Shown here: in pieces, positions 10,427 through 18,134 of the stretch
How the letters are laid out: each line of letters begins with the position of its first letter
Position numbering within the stretch: the stretch's first letter is position 1
NCBI RefSeq assembly: GCF_016772415.1
Contig: NZ_JAGSGD010000001.1
Coordinates: 124,001-188,000, forward strand
Direction of reading: 5' to 3'
Length of the DNA stretch: 64,000 nucleotides
Origin: Phenylobacterium glaciei
GTDB lineage: Bacteria > Pseudomonadota > Alphaproteobacteria > Caulobacterales > Caulobacteraceae
Position numbers and translations under genes: made by a program
Notes under the pieces: generated by a model
What the model was told of the DNA's origin: nothing
The model's database searches: none
Seen by the model: only the letters and a program-made list of their open reading frames with translations

Positions 10427-11221
10427 TTACGCCGCCAGCTTGGCCCGCGAGCGCGGCGTCGAGATGCAGCCACGGCCGGAGCTTTCGAGGAACTCGACAA
10501 GCAGCGTCGTACAGGCGCCGGCGCCCCGGCGCGCAGCAGCCAGCCGGTCCTCCATCGGCCCCGTTCCCAGGAACAGGGTGCGATAGGCGCGACGCAGTTC
10601 GGCGATCTCCGCGAGCGTGAACCCCGCCCGCTTCAACCCCACGGCGTTCAGCCCCGCCAGCCGGGCGCGGTCGCCCTGCACCAGACAGAAGGGCGGCACG
10701 TCCTGGGTGACGATCGAACCCCCGGCCACGAAAGCGTGGGTCCCGATCCGGCTGTGCTGGTGGACGGCGACGAGACCGCTGACCTGGGCGAAGTCGGCGA
10801 TCTCCACATGACCGCCCAGGGTCGCGGCGTTGGCCAGGCGAATGTCGTCGCCGAGGGTGCAGTCATGGGCCACGTGGGCGCCCGTCATGATCATATTGCG
10901 CGACCCGATCTTCGTCGGCTGAAGTCCGATCGAGGCATGGACGGTGACGAACTCGCGGAAGACGTTGGCCGCGCCGATCACCAGGGCGCCGGCCTCGCCC
11001 GCCCAGCCGTCCACCTGCGGGCCCGCTCCAATGGCGCAGAACTGCAGGAAGCGATTGCCCGGCCCCACCACCGTCGCGCCCTCGATCACCGCGTGAGGCC
11101 CCACCACATTTCCGGGGCCCAGCAGCACCTGCGGGCCGATCACCGCATAGGCCCCGATCTCCACGCCCGGCGCGATCTGGGCGCCGGAGGCGATGACGGC
11201 GGTGGGATGGACCAGGTTCAT
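10427..11221 (-). CDS. lpxA: Acyl-ACP--UDP-N-acetylglucosamine O-acyltransferase (LpxA family)
   Basis: A 264-residue left-handed beta-helix acyltransferase. Hexapeptide repeats run through the first 180 residues (HPTAVIASGAQIAPGVEIGAY and onward). The catalytic histidine region reads MIMTGAHVAHDCTLGDD, matching the LpxA active-site segment (E. coli His125), and the alpha-helical C-terminal domain begins at about residue 190 (GLNAVGLKRAGFTLAEI). LpxA adds the first 3-OH acyl chain to UDP-GlcNAc in lipid A synthesis. It stands alone here, away from lpxD, fabZ and lpxB, which usually flank the housekeeping copy. It could therefore be a paralogue with different acyl or sugar specificity. The function is from the family; the paralogue status is an inference. 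Confidence 0.88.
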   Translation of the reverse strand: MNLVHPTAVIASGAQIAPGVEIGAYAVIGPQVLLGPGNVVGPHAVIEGATVVGPGNRFLQFCAIGAGPQVDGWAGEAGALVIGAANVFREFVTVHASIGLQPTKIGSRNMIMTGAHVAHDCTLGDDIRLANAATLGGHVEIADFAQVSGLVAVHQHSRIGTHAFVAGGSIVTQDVPPFCLVQGDRARLAGLNAVGLKRAGFTLAEIAELRRAYRTLFLGTGPMEDRLAAARRGAGACTTLLVEFLESSGRGCISTPRSRAKLAA

Positions 11222-11351
11222 GCCGCGACCCTGGGATGGTGGCCGTCCTGCGACAATTCAACTTAGGTGTCCGATTACGTCGTTCGCTCGCTAGTAACCC
11301 TCGTGAAAGACGCGCAGGCCTATGATTCGGCTAGGAATTCCGAGGACGGCG

Positions 11352-13466
11352 ATGCGCGCACTGCTCGATGACGGCCTCGATGAACTGGCCGCCAAGACCT
11401 ACGAAGGCTTCCCGCTGCGCATGGCGGTCACCGCCGCTGTCGCCGCTCTCATGACCACCTTGCTGCCGTGGCAGGCCTGCGCCGCCTTCCTGGGGTTCCA
11501 GACGGTTTCGGAGAGCCTCTGCCTGCTGGCCTCGCGCCGGCAGTTCCTCGGCTTCAAGGCCAGCCCCGCCCTGCGCCTTGCCCAGCTCTCCACGGTGCTG
11601 GCCGGCGCCATCTCGTGGATGACGCTGGGCGCCCTGCTCTGGATCGACGGCACGGCGGCCGGCGCGGTCTGCGCCACGGCCCTGTGGCTGTCGGTGATCT
11701 ATTTCGCCCAGACCCACGCCTACCAGTCACCCCTGGGTTTCGTGGTGGGCGGCGCCCTGCCCGGGGCGGCCATGCTGGTCTGGGTGCTCTTCGGACCCAA
11801 CCCGATGCACCTGCCGATGCTGCCCGTAGCCGGCCTGCTGATCCTGGCCTTTGGTTTCGCCAGCGACGGCGTGATGCGGACGCTGGCCGTGCGCCGCAAG
11901 TTCGAGGAGGCCCAGCTTCGCCTAAGCGAATCCGAGGCCCAGTACCGGGTGCTGGCCGACAACATCACCGACGTCATCGCGCTCAACGACATGGACGGCC
12001 GCCGCCGCTACCTGTCGCCCTCCATCGTGAAGGCCATGGGCTATTCGGTGGAGGAGCTGTTCGCCACCCAGAACTACACCTTCCTGCATCCACAGGACGC
12101 GGCCTGGGTGCCCCAGGAGCTGGCCAAGCTGGCTCAGGCGGGGGGTGACCTGACCCTCCAGTACCGGATCGTCCACAAGGAGGGACACGCTGTCTGGGTG
12201 GAGACCAATTTCGGCCTGGTCACCTCTGCGGACGGAACCCCGCAGATGATCTCGGTCTCGCGCCAGATCGACGCCCGCAAGGCCCTTGAGACCGAGCTGG
12301 TGGAGGCTCGCCAGCGGGCGGAGGCCGCCGCCGCCGCCAAGTCCGACTTCCTGGCCAACATGACCCATGAGTTGCGGACGCCGCTCAACGCCATCGTCGG
12401 CTTCTCCGGCATCCTACGCCGATCGCCCCGCCTGGAGCCTGAGGACGCCCACCACGCCGGCCTGATCCATGACGCCAGCACCACCCTGCTGCAGCTGGTC
12501 AACAGCGTGCTGGACTTCTCCCGCCTGGAGGCCGGCGCGGTGGAGGTGGAGGCCCGGCCCTTCGATCCCGAGACCCCGGTCCGCGCCATCGCCGAGCTGA
12601 TGACCGAACAGGCTCACGCCAAGGGTCTGACCCTGGCTGTCGAGACCCGGGGTGAGACCGCGCACTTGTTGGGCGACGCCGCACGCATACGCCAGGTGCT
12701 GCTGAACTTCCTCTCCAACGCCATCAAGTTCACGGCGCAGGGCGGCGTCACCCTGACCCTGACCCAGGAGCCCGCCGGCAACGACTGTGCGCGGATGCGG
12801 GTGGAGGTGGCCGACACCGGCATCGGGGTCACCGAGCAGCAGATCGAGCACCTGTTCGAGCGCTTCACCCAGGCCGACGCCTCGGTCTCGCGCCAGTACG
12901 GCGGCACGGGCCTGGGCCTGGCGATCTGCAAGCGCACCGTGGAGCTGATGGGCGGGACCATCGGCGCGAGCTCGGTTCCCGGCCAGGGCTCCACCTTCTG
13001 GTTCGAGCTGGTCCTGCCCCATACCGACGCCCTGGAGGACGAAGCCGAGCCGGAGCCCGAGAACCTCGACCTGGAGGAGCCCCTGCGGCTGCTGGTGGTG
13101 GAGGACGTGGCGGTGAACCGCGAGCTGATCATGGCCCTGCTGCGCCCGTTCGACGTGGCCATCGAGACCGCCGAGAACGGTGAGCAGGCGGTGGCCAAGG
13201 TGCAGGACCAGGCCTTCGACCTGGTGCTGATGGATGTGCAGATGCCGGTGATGGACGGCCTGACCGCCACCCGCGCCATCCGCGCCCTGGACCTGCCGCG
13301 CCTGAAGGGCCTGCCGATCATCGCCATGACCGCCAATGTCCTGCCCGACCAGGTGCAGAAGTGCCTCGACGCCGGCATGGACGACCACCTGGGCAAGCCC
13401 ATCGAACCCGCCCGCCTGCTGGCCCTGCTCTCCGAATGGCCCGGCCGCACGCACGAGGCGGCGTAA
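11352..13466 (+). CDS. Hybrid sensor histidine kinase (membrane, PAS, HisKA, HATPase, receiver)
   Basis: A 704-residue hybrid kinase. About five or six hydrophobic spans occupy the first 175 residues, then comes a PAS domain (about 190-310, starting at AQYRVLADNITDVIALND). A HisKA domain follows with the phospho-acceptor H-box SDFLANMTHELRTPLNAIVG, then a HATPase with N-box LLNFLSNAIKFT, G1 VADTGIGV and G2 GGTGLGLAI. A C-terminal receiver carries the phospho-Asp in LVLMDVQMPVMDG and the Lys in DDHLGKPI. There is no Hpt domain. ATG 11352 is chosen because GAGGA precedes it by five bases; ATG 11322 lacks a clear site. No cognate regulator is adjacent. The input signal is unknown, presumably sensed by the membrane part or PAS. 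Confidence 0.93.
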   Translation: MRALLDDGLDELAAKTYEGFPLRMAVTAAVAALMTTLLPWQACAAFLGFQTVSESLCLLASRRQFLGFKASPALRLAQLSTVLAGAISWMTLGALLWIDGTAAGAVCATALWLSVIYFAQTHAYQSPLGFVVGGALPGAAMLVWVLFGPNPMHLPMLPVAGLLILAFGFASDGVMRTLAVRRKFEEAQLRLSESEAQYRVLADNITDVIALNDMDGRRRYLSPSIVKAMGYSVEELFATQNYTFLHPQDAAWVPQELAKLAQAGGDLTLQYRIVHKEGHAVWVETNFGLVTSADGTPQMISVSRQIDARKALETELVEARQRAEAAAAAKSDFLANMTHELRTPLNAIVGFSGILRRSPRLEPEDAHHAGLIHDASTTLLQLVNSVLDFSRLEAGAVEVEARPFDPETPVRAIAELMTEQAHAKGLTLAVETRGETAHLLGDAARIRQVLLNFLSNAIKFTAQGGVTLTLTQEPAGNDCARMRVEVADTGIGVTEQQIEHLFERFTQADASVSRQYGGTGLGLAICKRTVELMGGTIGASSVPGQGSTFWFELVLPHTDALEDEAEPEPENLDLEEPLRLLVVEDVAVNRELIMALLRPFDVAIETAENGEQAVAKVQDQAFDLVLMDVQMPVMDGLTATRAIRALDLPRLKGLPIIAMTANVLPDQVQKCLDAGMDDHLGKPIEPARLLALLSEWPGRTHEAA

Positions 13467-13472
13467 CTCTCA

Positions 13473-13616
13473 ATTCCTCCTCCAGCGCGTAGCGCGTTTC
13501 GGGGGAGGTGGATCGTAGGCGAGGCCTGCGAGACGAAGGGGGTTTGGCCCGTGAATGCGGCAAGATCTTAGCCCCCTCCACCGCTTCGCGGTCCCCTTCC
13601 CCGATGGGGGAGGAAT
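13473..13616. repeat. Palindromic repeat, family B (copy 1)
   Basis: An imperfect inverted repeat bounded by ATTCCTCC and GGAGGAAT, with internal GGGGGAGGTGG and CCCCCTCCACC arms. It fills the space between the hybrid kinase and lolA. A related copy is at 32486-32627. Confidence 0.75.
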
Positions 13617-13711
13617 TTGAGGACGGAACGCCACGGCCCCTGCCCCGTTCTGTCGCCCTATTGACGCCGCGCCGCGCCTGTAGGTTTCTGCGCGAAATGG
13701 AGCCTGGTTGA

Positions 13712-14356
13712 ATGACCCGACTGACCCGCCGCGCCCTGGCGCTGGGCCTGGCCGCCTTGCCGCTGCCGGCGCTCGCCGCCCGCCCGGCCATCGCCCCGCT
13801 CACTGCCGACGACCGCGCCCTGGTGGACAAGGCCAGCGCCTATCTGCAGGGCCTGACCGAGGCCAAGGGACGCTTCGTGCAGACCGACGCCCGGGGGACG
13901 ACCACCCAGGGGACCGTCTATCTGAAGCGTCCCGGCAAGGCCCGTTTCGCCTACGAGGCCCCCTCGGGCCTGCTGGTGGTGGCCGACGGAGCCAATGTCT
14001 CGGTGGCCGATTCGCGGCTGAAGACCTTCGACCGCTACCCCCTGATGGCGACGCCGCTGTCGATCTTCCTGGCCCGCCAGATCAAGCTGGATAAGGGCGT
14101 GGTGATCAGCGACGTCACCCGCTTGGCGGACGGCTTCACCATCACCGCCCGCGACGGCAAGAAGCAGGCCGAGGGCCAGATCACCCTGACCTTCTCCAAC
14201 AGTCCCATGGCCCTGATCGGCTGGACCGTCAGCGACGCGCAGGGCCAGGCGACCCGCATCCGGCTCACCGGCCTGGAGCGCGCCTCGGGCTTGGCGCCCA
14301 CCCTGTTCGTGCTCAACGACCCCCGGCCCAAATCAGTTGGCCGCGCCCGAATGTGA
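13712..14356 (+). CDS. lolA: Outer-membrane lipoprotein carrier protein LolA
   Basis: A 214-residue periplasmic chaperone that carries lipoproteins from LolCDE to the outer membrane. It begins with an export signal MTRLTRRALALGLAALPLP and a processing site near ALAARP. The mature part has the LolA features: KGRFVQTDARGTTTQGTVYL, then RPGKARFAYEAPSGLLVVADG, and VISDVTRLADGFTITARD in the second half. Length fits LolA (about 200 aa). The start ATG overlaps a preceding TGA (TTGAATG) and has GGAG about ten bases upstream. It sits between the hybrid kinase and a probable small RNA plus xthA. Confidence 0.88.
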   Translation: MTRLTRRALALGLAALPLPALAARPAIAPLTADDRALVDKASAYLQGLTEAKGRFVQTDARGTTTQGTVYLKRPGKARFAYEAPSGLLVVADGANVSVADSRLKTFDRYPLMATPLSIFLARQIKLDKGVVISDVTRLADGFTITARDGKKQAEGQITLTFSNSPMALIGWTVSDAQGQATRIRLTGLERASGLAPTLFVLNDPRPKSVGRARM

Positions 14357-14392
14357 CAATCAGACAACAGGCAACCCGCCTCGTGATTCTGA

Positions 14393-14422
14393 TTGACATT
14401 ACCTTTTCGTCGTTGCATTAAT
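14393..14422 (+). promoter_or_regulatory. Strong sigma-70-type promoter for the 14429 small RNA
   Basis: A perfect TTGACA at 14393-14398 is followed after 18 bp by ATTAAT at 14417-14422 (four of six matches to TATAAT). It lies just after lolA in an otherwise coding-free gap and points at a transcript that ends at the terminator near 14541. Confidence 0.6.
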
Positions 14423-14428
14423 GCCACG

Positions 14429-14541
14429 CATGACGCCTGTGCGAGCGGGCGTGTTCCGTGCCGGAACCTATCCCCTCCCGGCGGCGGCATGAGAGACATC
14501 ACTACGCCCGGGCTTTCTCCAGTGCCCGGGCGTTTTCTTTT
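14429..14541 (+). ncRNA. Probable small regulatory RNA, about 110 nt
   Basis: The predicted transcript starts about 7 nt after the -10 box and ends at an intrinsic terminator. It folds by eye into hairpin 1 (ACGCCT 14433-14438 with GGGCGT 14447-14452), hairpin 2 (GTTCCG 14453-14458 with CGGAAC 14462-14467, three-base loop), an unpaired C-rich stretch ATCCCCTCCCGG that could pair with ribosome-binding sites, then the terminator hairpin. No open reading frame with a stop fits inside it. It could alternatively be a long leader of xthA, but the terminator lies before the xthA ATG. I do not recognise a named RNA family. Confidence 0.6.
14504..14541 (+). terminator. Rho-independent terminator of the small RNA
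   Basis: A ten-base-pair stem, ACGCCCGGGC (14504-14513) with GCCCGGGCGT (14524-14533), and a ten-base loop, followed by TTTTCTTTT. It is one of the two clearest intrinsic terminators in the window. Confidence 0.85.
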
Positions 14542-14568
14542 CCCCCAAAGCTCAGATAGACCCCGCGC

Positions 14569-15375
14569 ATGCGCCTCCGTCTCTGCACCTGGAATGTGAA
14601 CTCCGTCCGCCTGCGCGCCGAGCAGGTCGCCCGCTTCGTCGACGAGCAGGCGCCCGATGTCCTGGCCCTGCAGGAGATCAAGTGCCAGGAGGGGGAGTTC
14701 CCCCGCCAGGCCTTCATCGACATGGGCCTGCCGCACATCAAGATCGCCGGCCAGAAGGGCTGGCACGGCGTCGCCATCGCCTCGCGCCTGCCCTTCGAGG
14801 AGGTCGCGCCCCTGGACGTCTGCCGCGAAGGCCACGCCCGCTGCGTCGCGGCCAAGGTGGCCGGGGTGGAGATCCAGAACTTCTACATCCCGGCCGGCGG
14901 CGACATCCCCGACCGGACGATCAACACCAAGTTCGACCACAAGCTGGACTTCTACGAGAAGCTCACCGCCGAGATGGCCCGGCGCGACCCCAAGGCCCCG
15001 CTGGCCATCGTGGGCGATCTGAACGTGGCGCCGGGCGAGTTCGACGTCTGGAGCCACAAGCAGATGTCCAAGATTGTCAGCCACACCCCCATTGAGCTCG
15101 AGGCCTTTGCGGCGCTGATGGCGGCCGGCCAGTTCACCGACCTGGTGCGCGAGGCCATCCCCGATCCGCAGAAGCTGTTTTCCTGGTGGAGCTACCGCGC
15201 CGCCGACTTCCGCGCCTCCAACCGCGGCCTGCGCCTGGACCACGTGCTGATCTCGCCCGGCCTGCGGGAAGCCGCTTTCCGTCAGGGCGCGGCGGCGGCC
15301 CGCGTCCACGACGACGTCCGCGAATGGGAACGCCCCAGCGACCACGCCCCGGTCAGCGCCGACTTCGGACTTTAG
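14569..15375 (+). CDS. xthA: Exodeoxyribonuclease III
   Basis: A 268-residue AP endonuclease / 3'-5' exonuclease of base-excision repair. The sequence starts MRLRLCTWNVNSVRLRAEQV with the catalytic Asn. It has the metal-binding Glu in LALQEIKCQEGEFP, the conserved Asp-Asn pair in IVGDLNVAPGEFD, and the C-terminal SDHAPVSADF catalytic His/Asp; RAADFRASNRGLRLDHVL is the family's DNA-binding region. Length equals E. coli ExoIII (268 aa). It begins 28 bp after the small-RNA terminator and overlaps the convergent response-regulator gene by three or four bases at its stop. Confidence 0.96.
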   Translation: MRLRLCTWNVNSVRLRAEQVARFVDEQAPDVLALQEIKCQEGEFPRQAFIDMGLPHIKIAGQKGWHGVAIASRLPFEEVAPLDVCREGHARCVAAKVAGVEIQNFYIPAGGDIPDRTINTKFDHKLDFYEKLTAEMARRDPKAPLAIVGDLNVAPGEFDVWSHKQMSKIVSHTPIELEAFAALMAAGQFTDLVREAIPDPQKLFSWWSYRAADFRASNRGLRLDHVLISPGLREAAFRQGAAAARVHDDVREWERPSDHAPVSADFGL

Positions 15376-16058
15376 GGCGCCAGGCGGTAGCCGCCGGCCT
15401 CGGTGAGCAGCAGGCGGGCGTTGCCCGGATCGGGCTCGATCTTCTGGCGCAGGCGGTAGACGTGGGTTTCCAGGGTGTGGGTGGTCACGCCGGCGTTGTA
15501 GCCCCAGACCTCGGCCAGCAGCTCCTCGCGGCTCACCGGCTTCTCGCCGGCCCGGTAGAGGTACTTCAGGATGTTGGTCTCTTTTTCCGTCAACCGGATC
15601 TTCTTCTGGTTGGCGTCCACCAGCATCTTGGCCGAGGGTCGGAACTCGTAGGCGCCCAGGTGGAAGACCGCGCCCTCCGACTGTTCGTGGCTGCGCAGCT
15701 GGGCGCGGATGCGGGCCAGCAGGACGGCGAACTTGAAGGGCTTGGTGACGTAGTCGTTGGCCCCGGAGTCCAGGCCCCGGATGGCGTCGTCGTCGGTGTC
15801 GGCCGCGGTCAGCATGATCACCGGCGAGGTCACGCCCCGGGCGCGCATCAGCTTGCAGGCCTCGCGGCCGTCCATGTCGGGCAGGTCGACATCCAGCAGA
15901 ATCAGGTCGGGGCGGGCCTCCACCGCCTGCCGCACCCCGTCGCCGGCGGTGGCCGCCTGGATGGCGGAGAATTCTTCGTGCAGTTCCAGTTGCTCGGCGA
16001 GTTCGCCGCGCAGATCATCATTGTCGTCGACGACGAGTAGGGTCTTGCGTTGGGCCAT
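15372..16058 (-). CDS. OmpR-family DNA-binding response regulator
   Basis: About 228 residues. The receiver domain has the acidic pair in LLVVDDNDD, the phospho-acceptor in LILLDVDLPDMDG, and the Lys in YVTKPFKF. The C-terminal winged helix (about 130-228) shows IRLTEKETNILKYLYRAG and the recognition region THTLETHVYRLRQKIEPD. It is a transcription factor whose kinase is not adjacent. I prefer the ATG at 16056-16058 (MAQRK); an in-frame ATG at 16070 would add MFEP, and neither has a strong ribosome site. It is divergent from an L,D-transpeptidase gene 58 bp away, so envelope control is conceivable. The paralogue (for example CenR or PetR) cannot be assigned safely. Confidence 0.92.
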   Translation of the reverse strand: MAQRKTLLVVDDNDDLRGELAEQLELHEEFSAIQAATAGDGVRQAVEARPDLILLDVDLPDMDGREACKLMRARGVTSPVIMLTAADTDDDAIRGLDSGANDYVTKPFKFAVLLARIRAQLRSHEQSEGAVFHLGAYEFRPSAKMLVDANQKKIRLTEKETNILKYLYRAGEKPVSREELLAEVWGYNAGVTTHTLETHVYRLRQKIEPDPGNARLLLTEAGGYRLAP

Positions 16059-16115
16059 GGGCTCGAACATGCACCGTGTTGGCGCCTAGCGCCAACCGCT
16101 CAGGGGGAATGAAGC

Positions 16116-16721
16116 GTGCTGTTCACGGCGATGTCAGACGGCCGCTTCGATCTGGGGGGCCGCGAAACCCGTTGCGCACTGGGCAAGGGCGGGGTGATCC
16201 CGGCCGCCGACAAGCGCGAGGGTGACGGCTGTTCGCCGCTCGGCGTCTGGCCGATCCTCCGGGTGCTTTACCGCCCCGACAAGATGCCGCCGCCGGCCAC
16301 CGCCCTGCCGATTCAGGCCCTGCGCCCCACCGACGGCTGGTGCGACGCCGCCGGCGACCCGAACTACAACCGGCCCGTCACCCTGCCCTACCCGGCCAGC
16401 GCCGAGCAGATGTGGCGCGACGACAAGGTCTACGACATCGTCCTGGTCCTGGCCCACAACGACGATCCGGTGATCCCGCTGATGGGTTCGGCCATCTTCC
16501 TGCACGTGGCGCGGCCCAATTGGGACCCCACGGAGGGCTGTATCGCCCTCCAGGCCTGGGATGTGCTGGAGCTGATCGGCAAGGCGCAGCCGGGCTCGGC
16601 CATCTCCATCGTCGACGTCAATCCGCACCCGTTCCTGGAGGGGATGGAGCGGATGGACGAGGCGCGGAAACCACAACGCCCGATCCTGCGGGCGTCACCC
16701 TCTGGGACCAAAGAGGGCTGA
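16116..16721 (+). CDS. L,D-transpeptidase family (YkuD) protein
   Basis: A 201-residue protein with the YkuD catalytic module: the histidine in AIFLHVARPNWDPTEGCIAL and the nucleophile cysteine in the same GCIAL segment, preceded by VIPAADKREGDGCSPLGVWP. These enzymes make 3-3 peptidoglycan crosslinks or attach proteins to the wall. There is no clear signal peptide, as in other short family members of this order. The GTG at 16116 is chosen because AGGGGG lies about eight bases before it, while the nearby ATG 16109 is out of frame. Its end overlaps the convergent yggS gene by 27 bp, which is unusually long. Confidence 0.87.
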   Translation: MLFTAMSDGRFDLGGRETRCALGKGGVIPAADKREGDGCSPLGVWPILRVLYRPDKMPPPATALPIQALRPTDGWCDAAGDPNYNRPVTLPYPASAEQMWRDDKVYDIVLVLAHNDDPVIPLMGSAIFLHVARPNWDPTEGCIALQAWDVLELIGKAQPGSAISIVDVNPHPFLEGMERMDEARKPQRPILRASPSGTKEG

Positions 16722-17360
16722 GCCCACCCGCACGCTGGTGGCGCCGAACCGCACGGCGGTCTCGAAGTCGTCGCTCATCCCCATGGAGAGTTTCGCGATC
16801 CCGTTGCGGGCGGCGATCTTGGCCAGCAGGGCGAAGTGCGGTCCCGGCGGTTCTTCGGCCGGGGGAATGCACATCAGGCCCTCGATCACGAGGCCATGGG
16901 TCTCGCGACAGGCCTTGATGAAGGCGTCGGCCTGCGTCGGAATCACACCGGCCTTCTGCTCTTCCTCGCCGGTGTTGACCTGGACATAGAGGCGCGGCGT
17001 CCTGCCCTGCTTCGTCATCTCCTGCGCCAAGGCGGCGGCCAGCTTCTCGCGGTCCAGGGTCTCGATGACGTCGAAGAAGGCGACGGCCTCCTTGACCTTG
17101 TTGGTCTGCAGCGGCCCGATCAGCCGCAACTCGACGCCCTCGCGGTGGCCCTCCCAGGCGGCCATGGCGTCCTGCACCCGGTTCTCGCCGAACACGGTCT
17201 GGCCGGTCTCCAGGATCGTCGCCACCCGGTCCCAGGGCTGTTGCTTGGAGACCGCCACCAGGGCCACATCGGCGGCCTCGCGACCTGCGGCCTTCGCCGC
17301 GGCGGCGATACGCGTCAGGATGTCGGCGCGGGCGGCGGCGGGATCGAAGGAGTGGGTCAT
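16695..17360 (-). CDS. yggS: YggS family pyridoxal phosphate homeostasis protein
   Basis: A 221-residue single-domain PLP-binding TIM barrel (PLPBP/PROSC family) involved in vitamin B6 and amino-acid balance. The PLP lysine is in ALVAVSKQQP. Other family marks are FGENRVQDAMAAWEG, LRLIGPLQTNKVKEAV, VNTGEEEQKAG and KLSMGMSDDFETAVRFG, then VRVGSALFG at the end. Length is typical (about 220-230 aa). ATG 17360 gives the full N-terminus. It is divergent from the thiE-like gene, 16 bp away, and its 3' end overlaps the L,D-transpeptidase gene. Confidence 0.94.
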   Translation of the reverse strand: MTHSFDPAAARADILTRIAAAAKAAGREAADVALVAVSKQQPWDRVATILETGQTVFGENRVQDAMAAWEGHREGVELRLIGPLQTNKVKEAVAFFDVIETLDREKLAAALAQEMTKQGRTPRLYVQVNTGEEEQKAGVIPTQADAFIKACRETHGLVIEGLMCIPPAEEPPGPHFALLAKIAARNGIAKLSMGMSDDFETAVRFGATSVRVGSALFGPRG

Positions 17361-17376
17361 AGGCGGGTTCTGGACA

Positions 17377-17994
17377 GTGGCGCGGACGGGGGCCTGCTTA
17401 CGGCGGCGTGCGCGGCAGCGAAAGCCCCTGCCCGCCCTGCTCTATTTCACTGACCCTCAGCGCACCCCCGATCCGGAGGCCGTGGCGGCGCGGCTGCCGA
17501 AGGGCTCAGCCATCGTCTATCGGGCCTTCGGAGCGCCGGACGCCGAAACAGTCGCCCTATGCCTCAAGGCGATCGCCCGGCGGCGCGGCCTGAAACTGCT
17601 GATCGGCGCGGACGAGGCCCTGGCCGCGAGGATCGGCGCCGACGGGGTCCACCTGCCCGAGCGCCTGGCCTCTCGCGCGGCCCGTATCCGGGCGAAACAC
17701 CCCGCCTGGCTGATCACGGCCGCCGCCCACAGCCCGCGCGCAGCCCGCGTCCGGGTCGACGCCGTAGTGATCTCAGCGATCTTCCCGTCCAACAGCCCGT
17801 CCGCGGGCAAGCCCCTGGGGACGATCCGCCTGGCGCAGATCGTCCGTCTGGCCAAAAGCCCGGCGTACGCCCTAGGCGGCGTCAGCCAGAACACCGCCGC
17901 GCGGCTCTTGGCCACAGGCGTCGTGGGCATCGCCGGCGTCGAGCTGTTCACGGCCCGATCTCCTCTCCCCTTCCGAGGGGAGAGGGTAGGGTGA
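17377..17994 (+). CDS. Thiamine phosphate synthase-like protein
   Basis: About 205 residues resembling the ThiE/TenI TIM-barrel family, which joins HMP-pyrophosphate and thiazole phosphate to make thiamine phosphate. Visible marks are LLIGADEALAARIGADGVHLPE, the ITAAAHSPRAAR helix, VISAIFPSNSPSAGKPLG (a variant of the pyrophosphate-binding loop) and YALGGVSQNTAARLLATGVVG. It is shorter at the N-terminus and more divergent than bona fide ThiE, so it may be a paralogue. No in-frame ATG fits; I chose GTG 17377. The last 11 codons and the stop lie inside palindromic repeat C1, so the native C-terminus has been replaced. Confidence 0.7.
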   Translation: MARTGACLRRRARQRKPLPALLYFTDPQRTPDPEAVAARLPKGSAIVYRAFGAPDAETVALCLKAIARRRGLKLLIGADEALAARIGADGVHLPERLASRAARIRAKHPAWLITAAAHSPRAARVRVDAVVISAIFPSNSPSAGKPLGTIRLAQIVRLAKSPAYALGGVSQNTAARLLATGVVGIAGVELFTARSPLPFRGERVG

Positions 17995-18076
17995 GGGGAT
18001 CGTCCCGACAGCCACCACCTGACCGAAAGGCCCCCCTCACCCTACCCTCTCCCCCCGAAAAGACGGGGGGAGAGGG
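17962..18076. repeat. Palindromic repeat, family C (copy 1)
   Basis: An inverted repeat made of GGGGAGAGGGTAGGGTGAGGGG and its complement CCCCTCACCCTACCCTCTCC, separated by about 45 bp and flanked by smaller CTCTCCCC/GGGGAGAG hairpins. It overlaps the 3' end of the thiE-like gene. A second copy is at 28851-28982. Confidence 0.85.
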
Positions 18077-18084
18077 AGTAGAAT

Positions 18085-18110
18085 CAAAAAAGCCGCCCGG
18101 TAGGGCGGCT
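18085..18110 (-). terminator. Rho-independent terminator of ntrZ
   Basis: On the minus strand the stem AGCCGCCC (complement of 18103-18110) pairs with GGGCGGCT (complement of 18091-18098) across a four-base loop and is followed by a run of T (complement of the A-run 18086-18091). It lies 25 bp after the ntrZ-like stop. Confidence 0.85.
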
Positions 18111-18134
18111 TGTTGTCGGTCAAAGAAGACGTCC

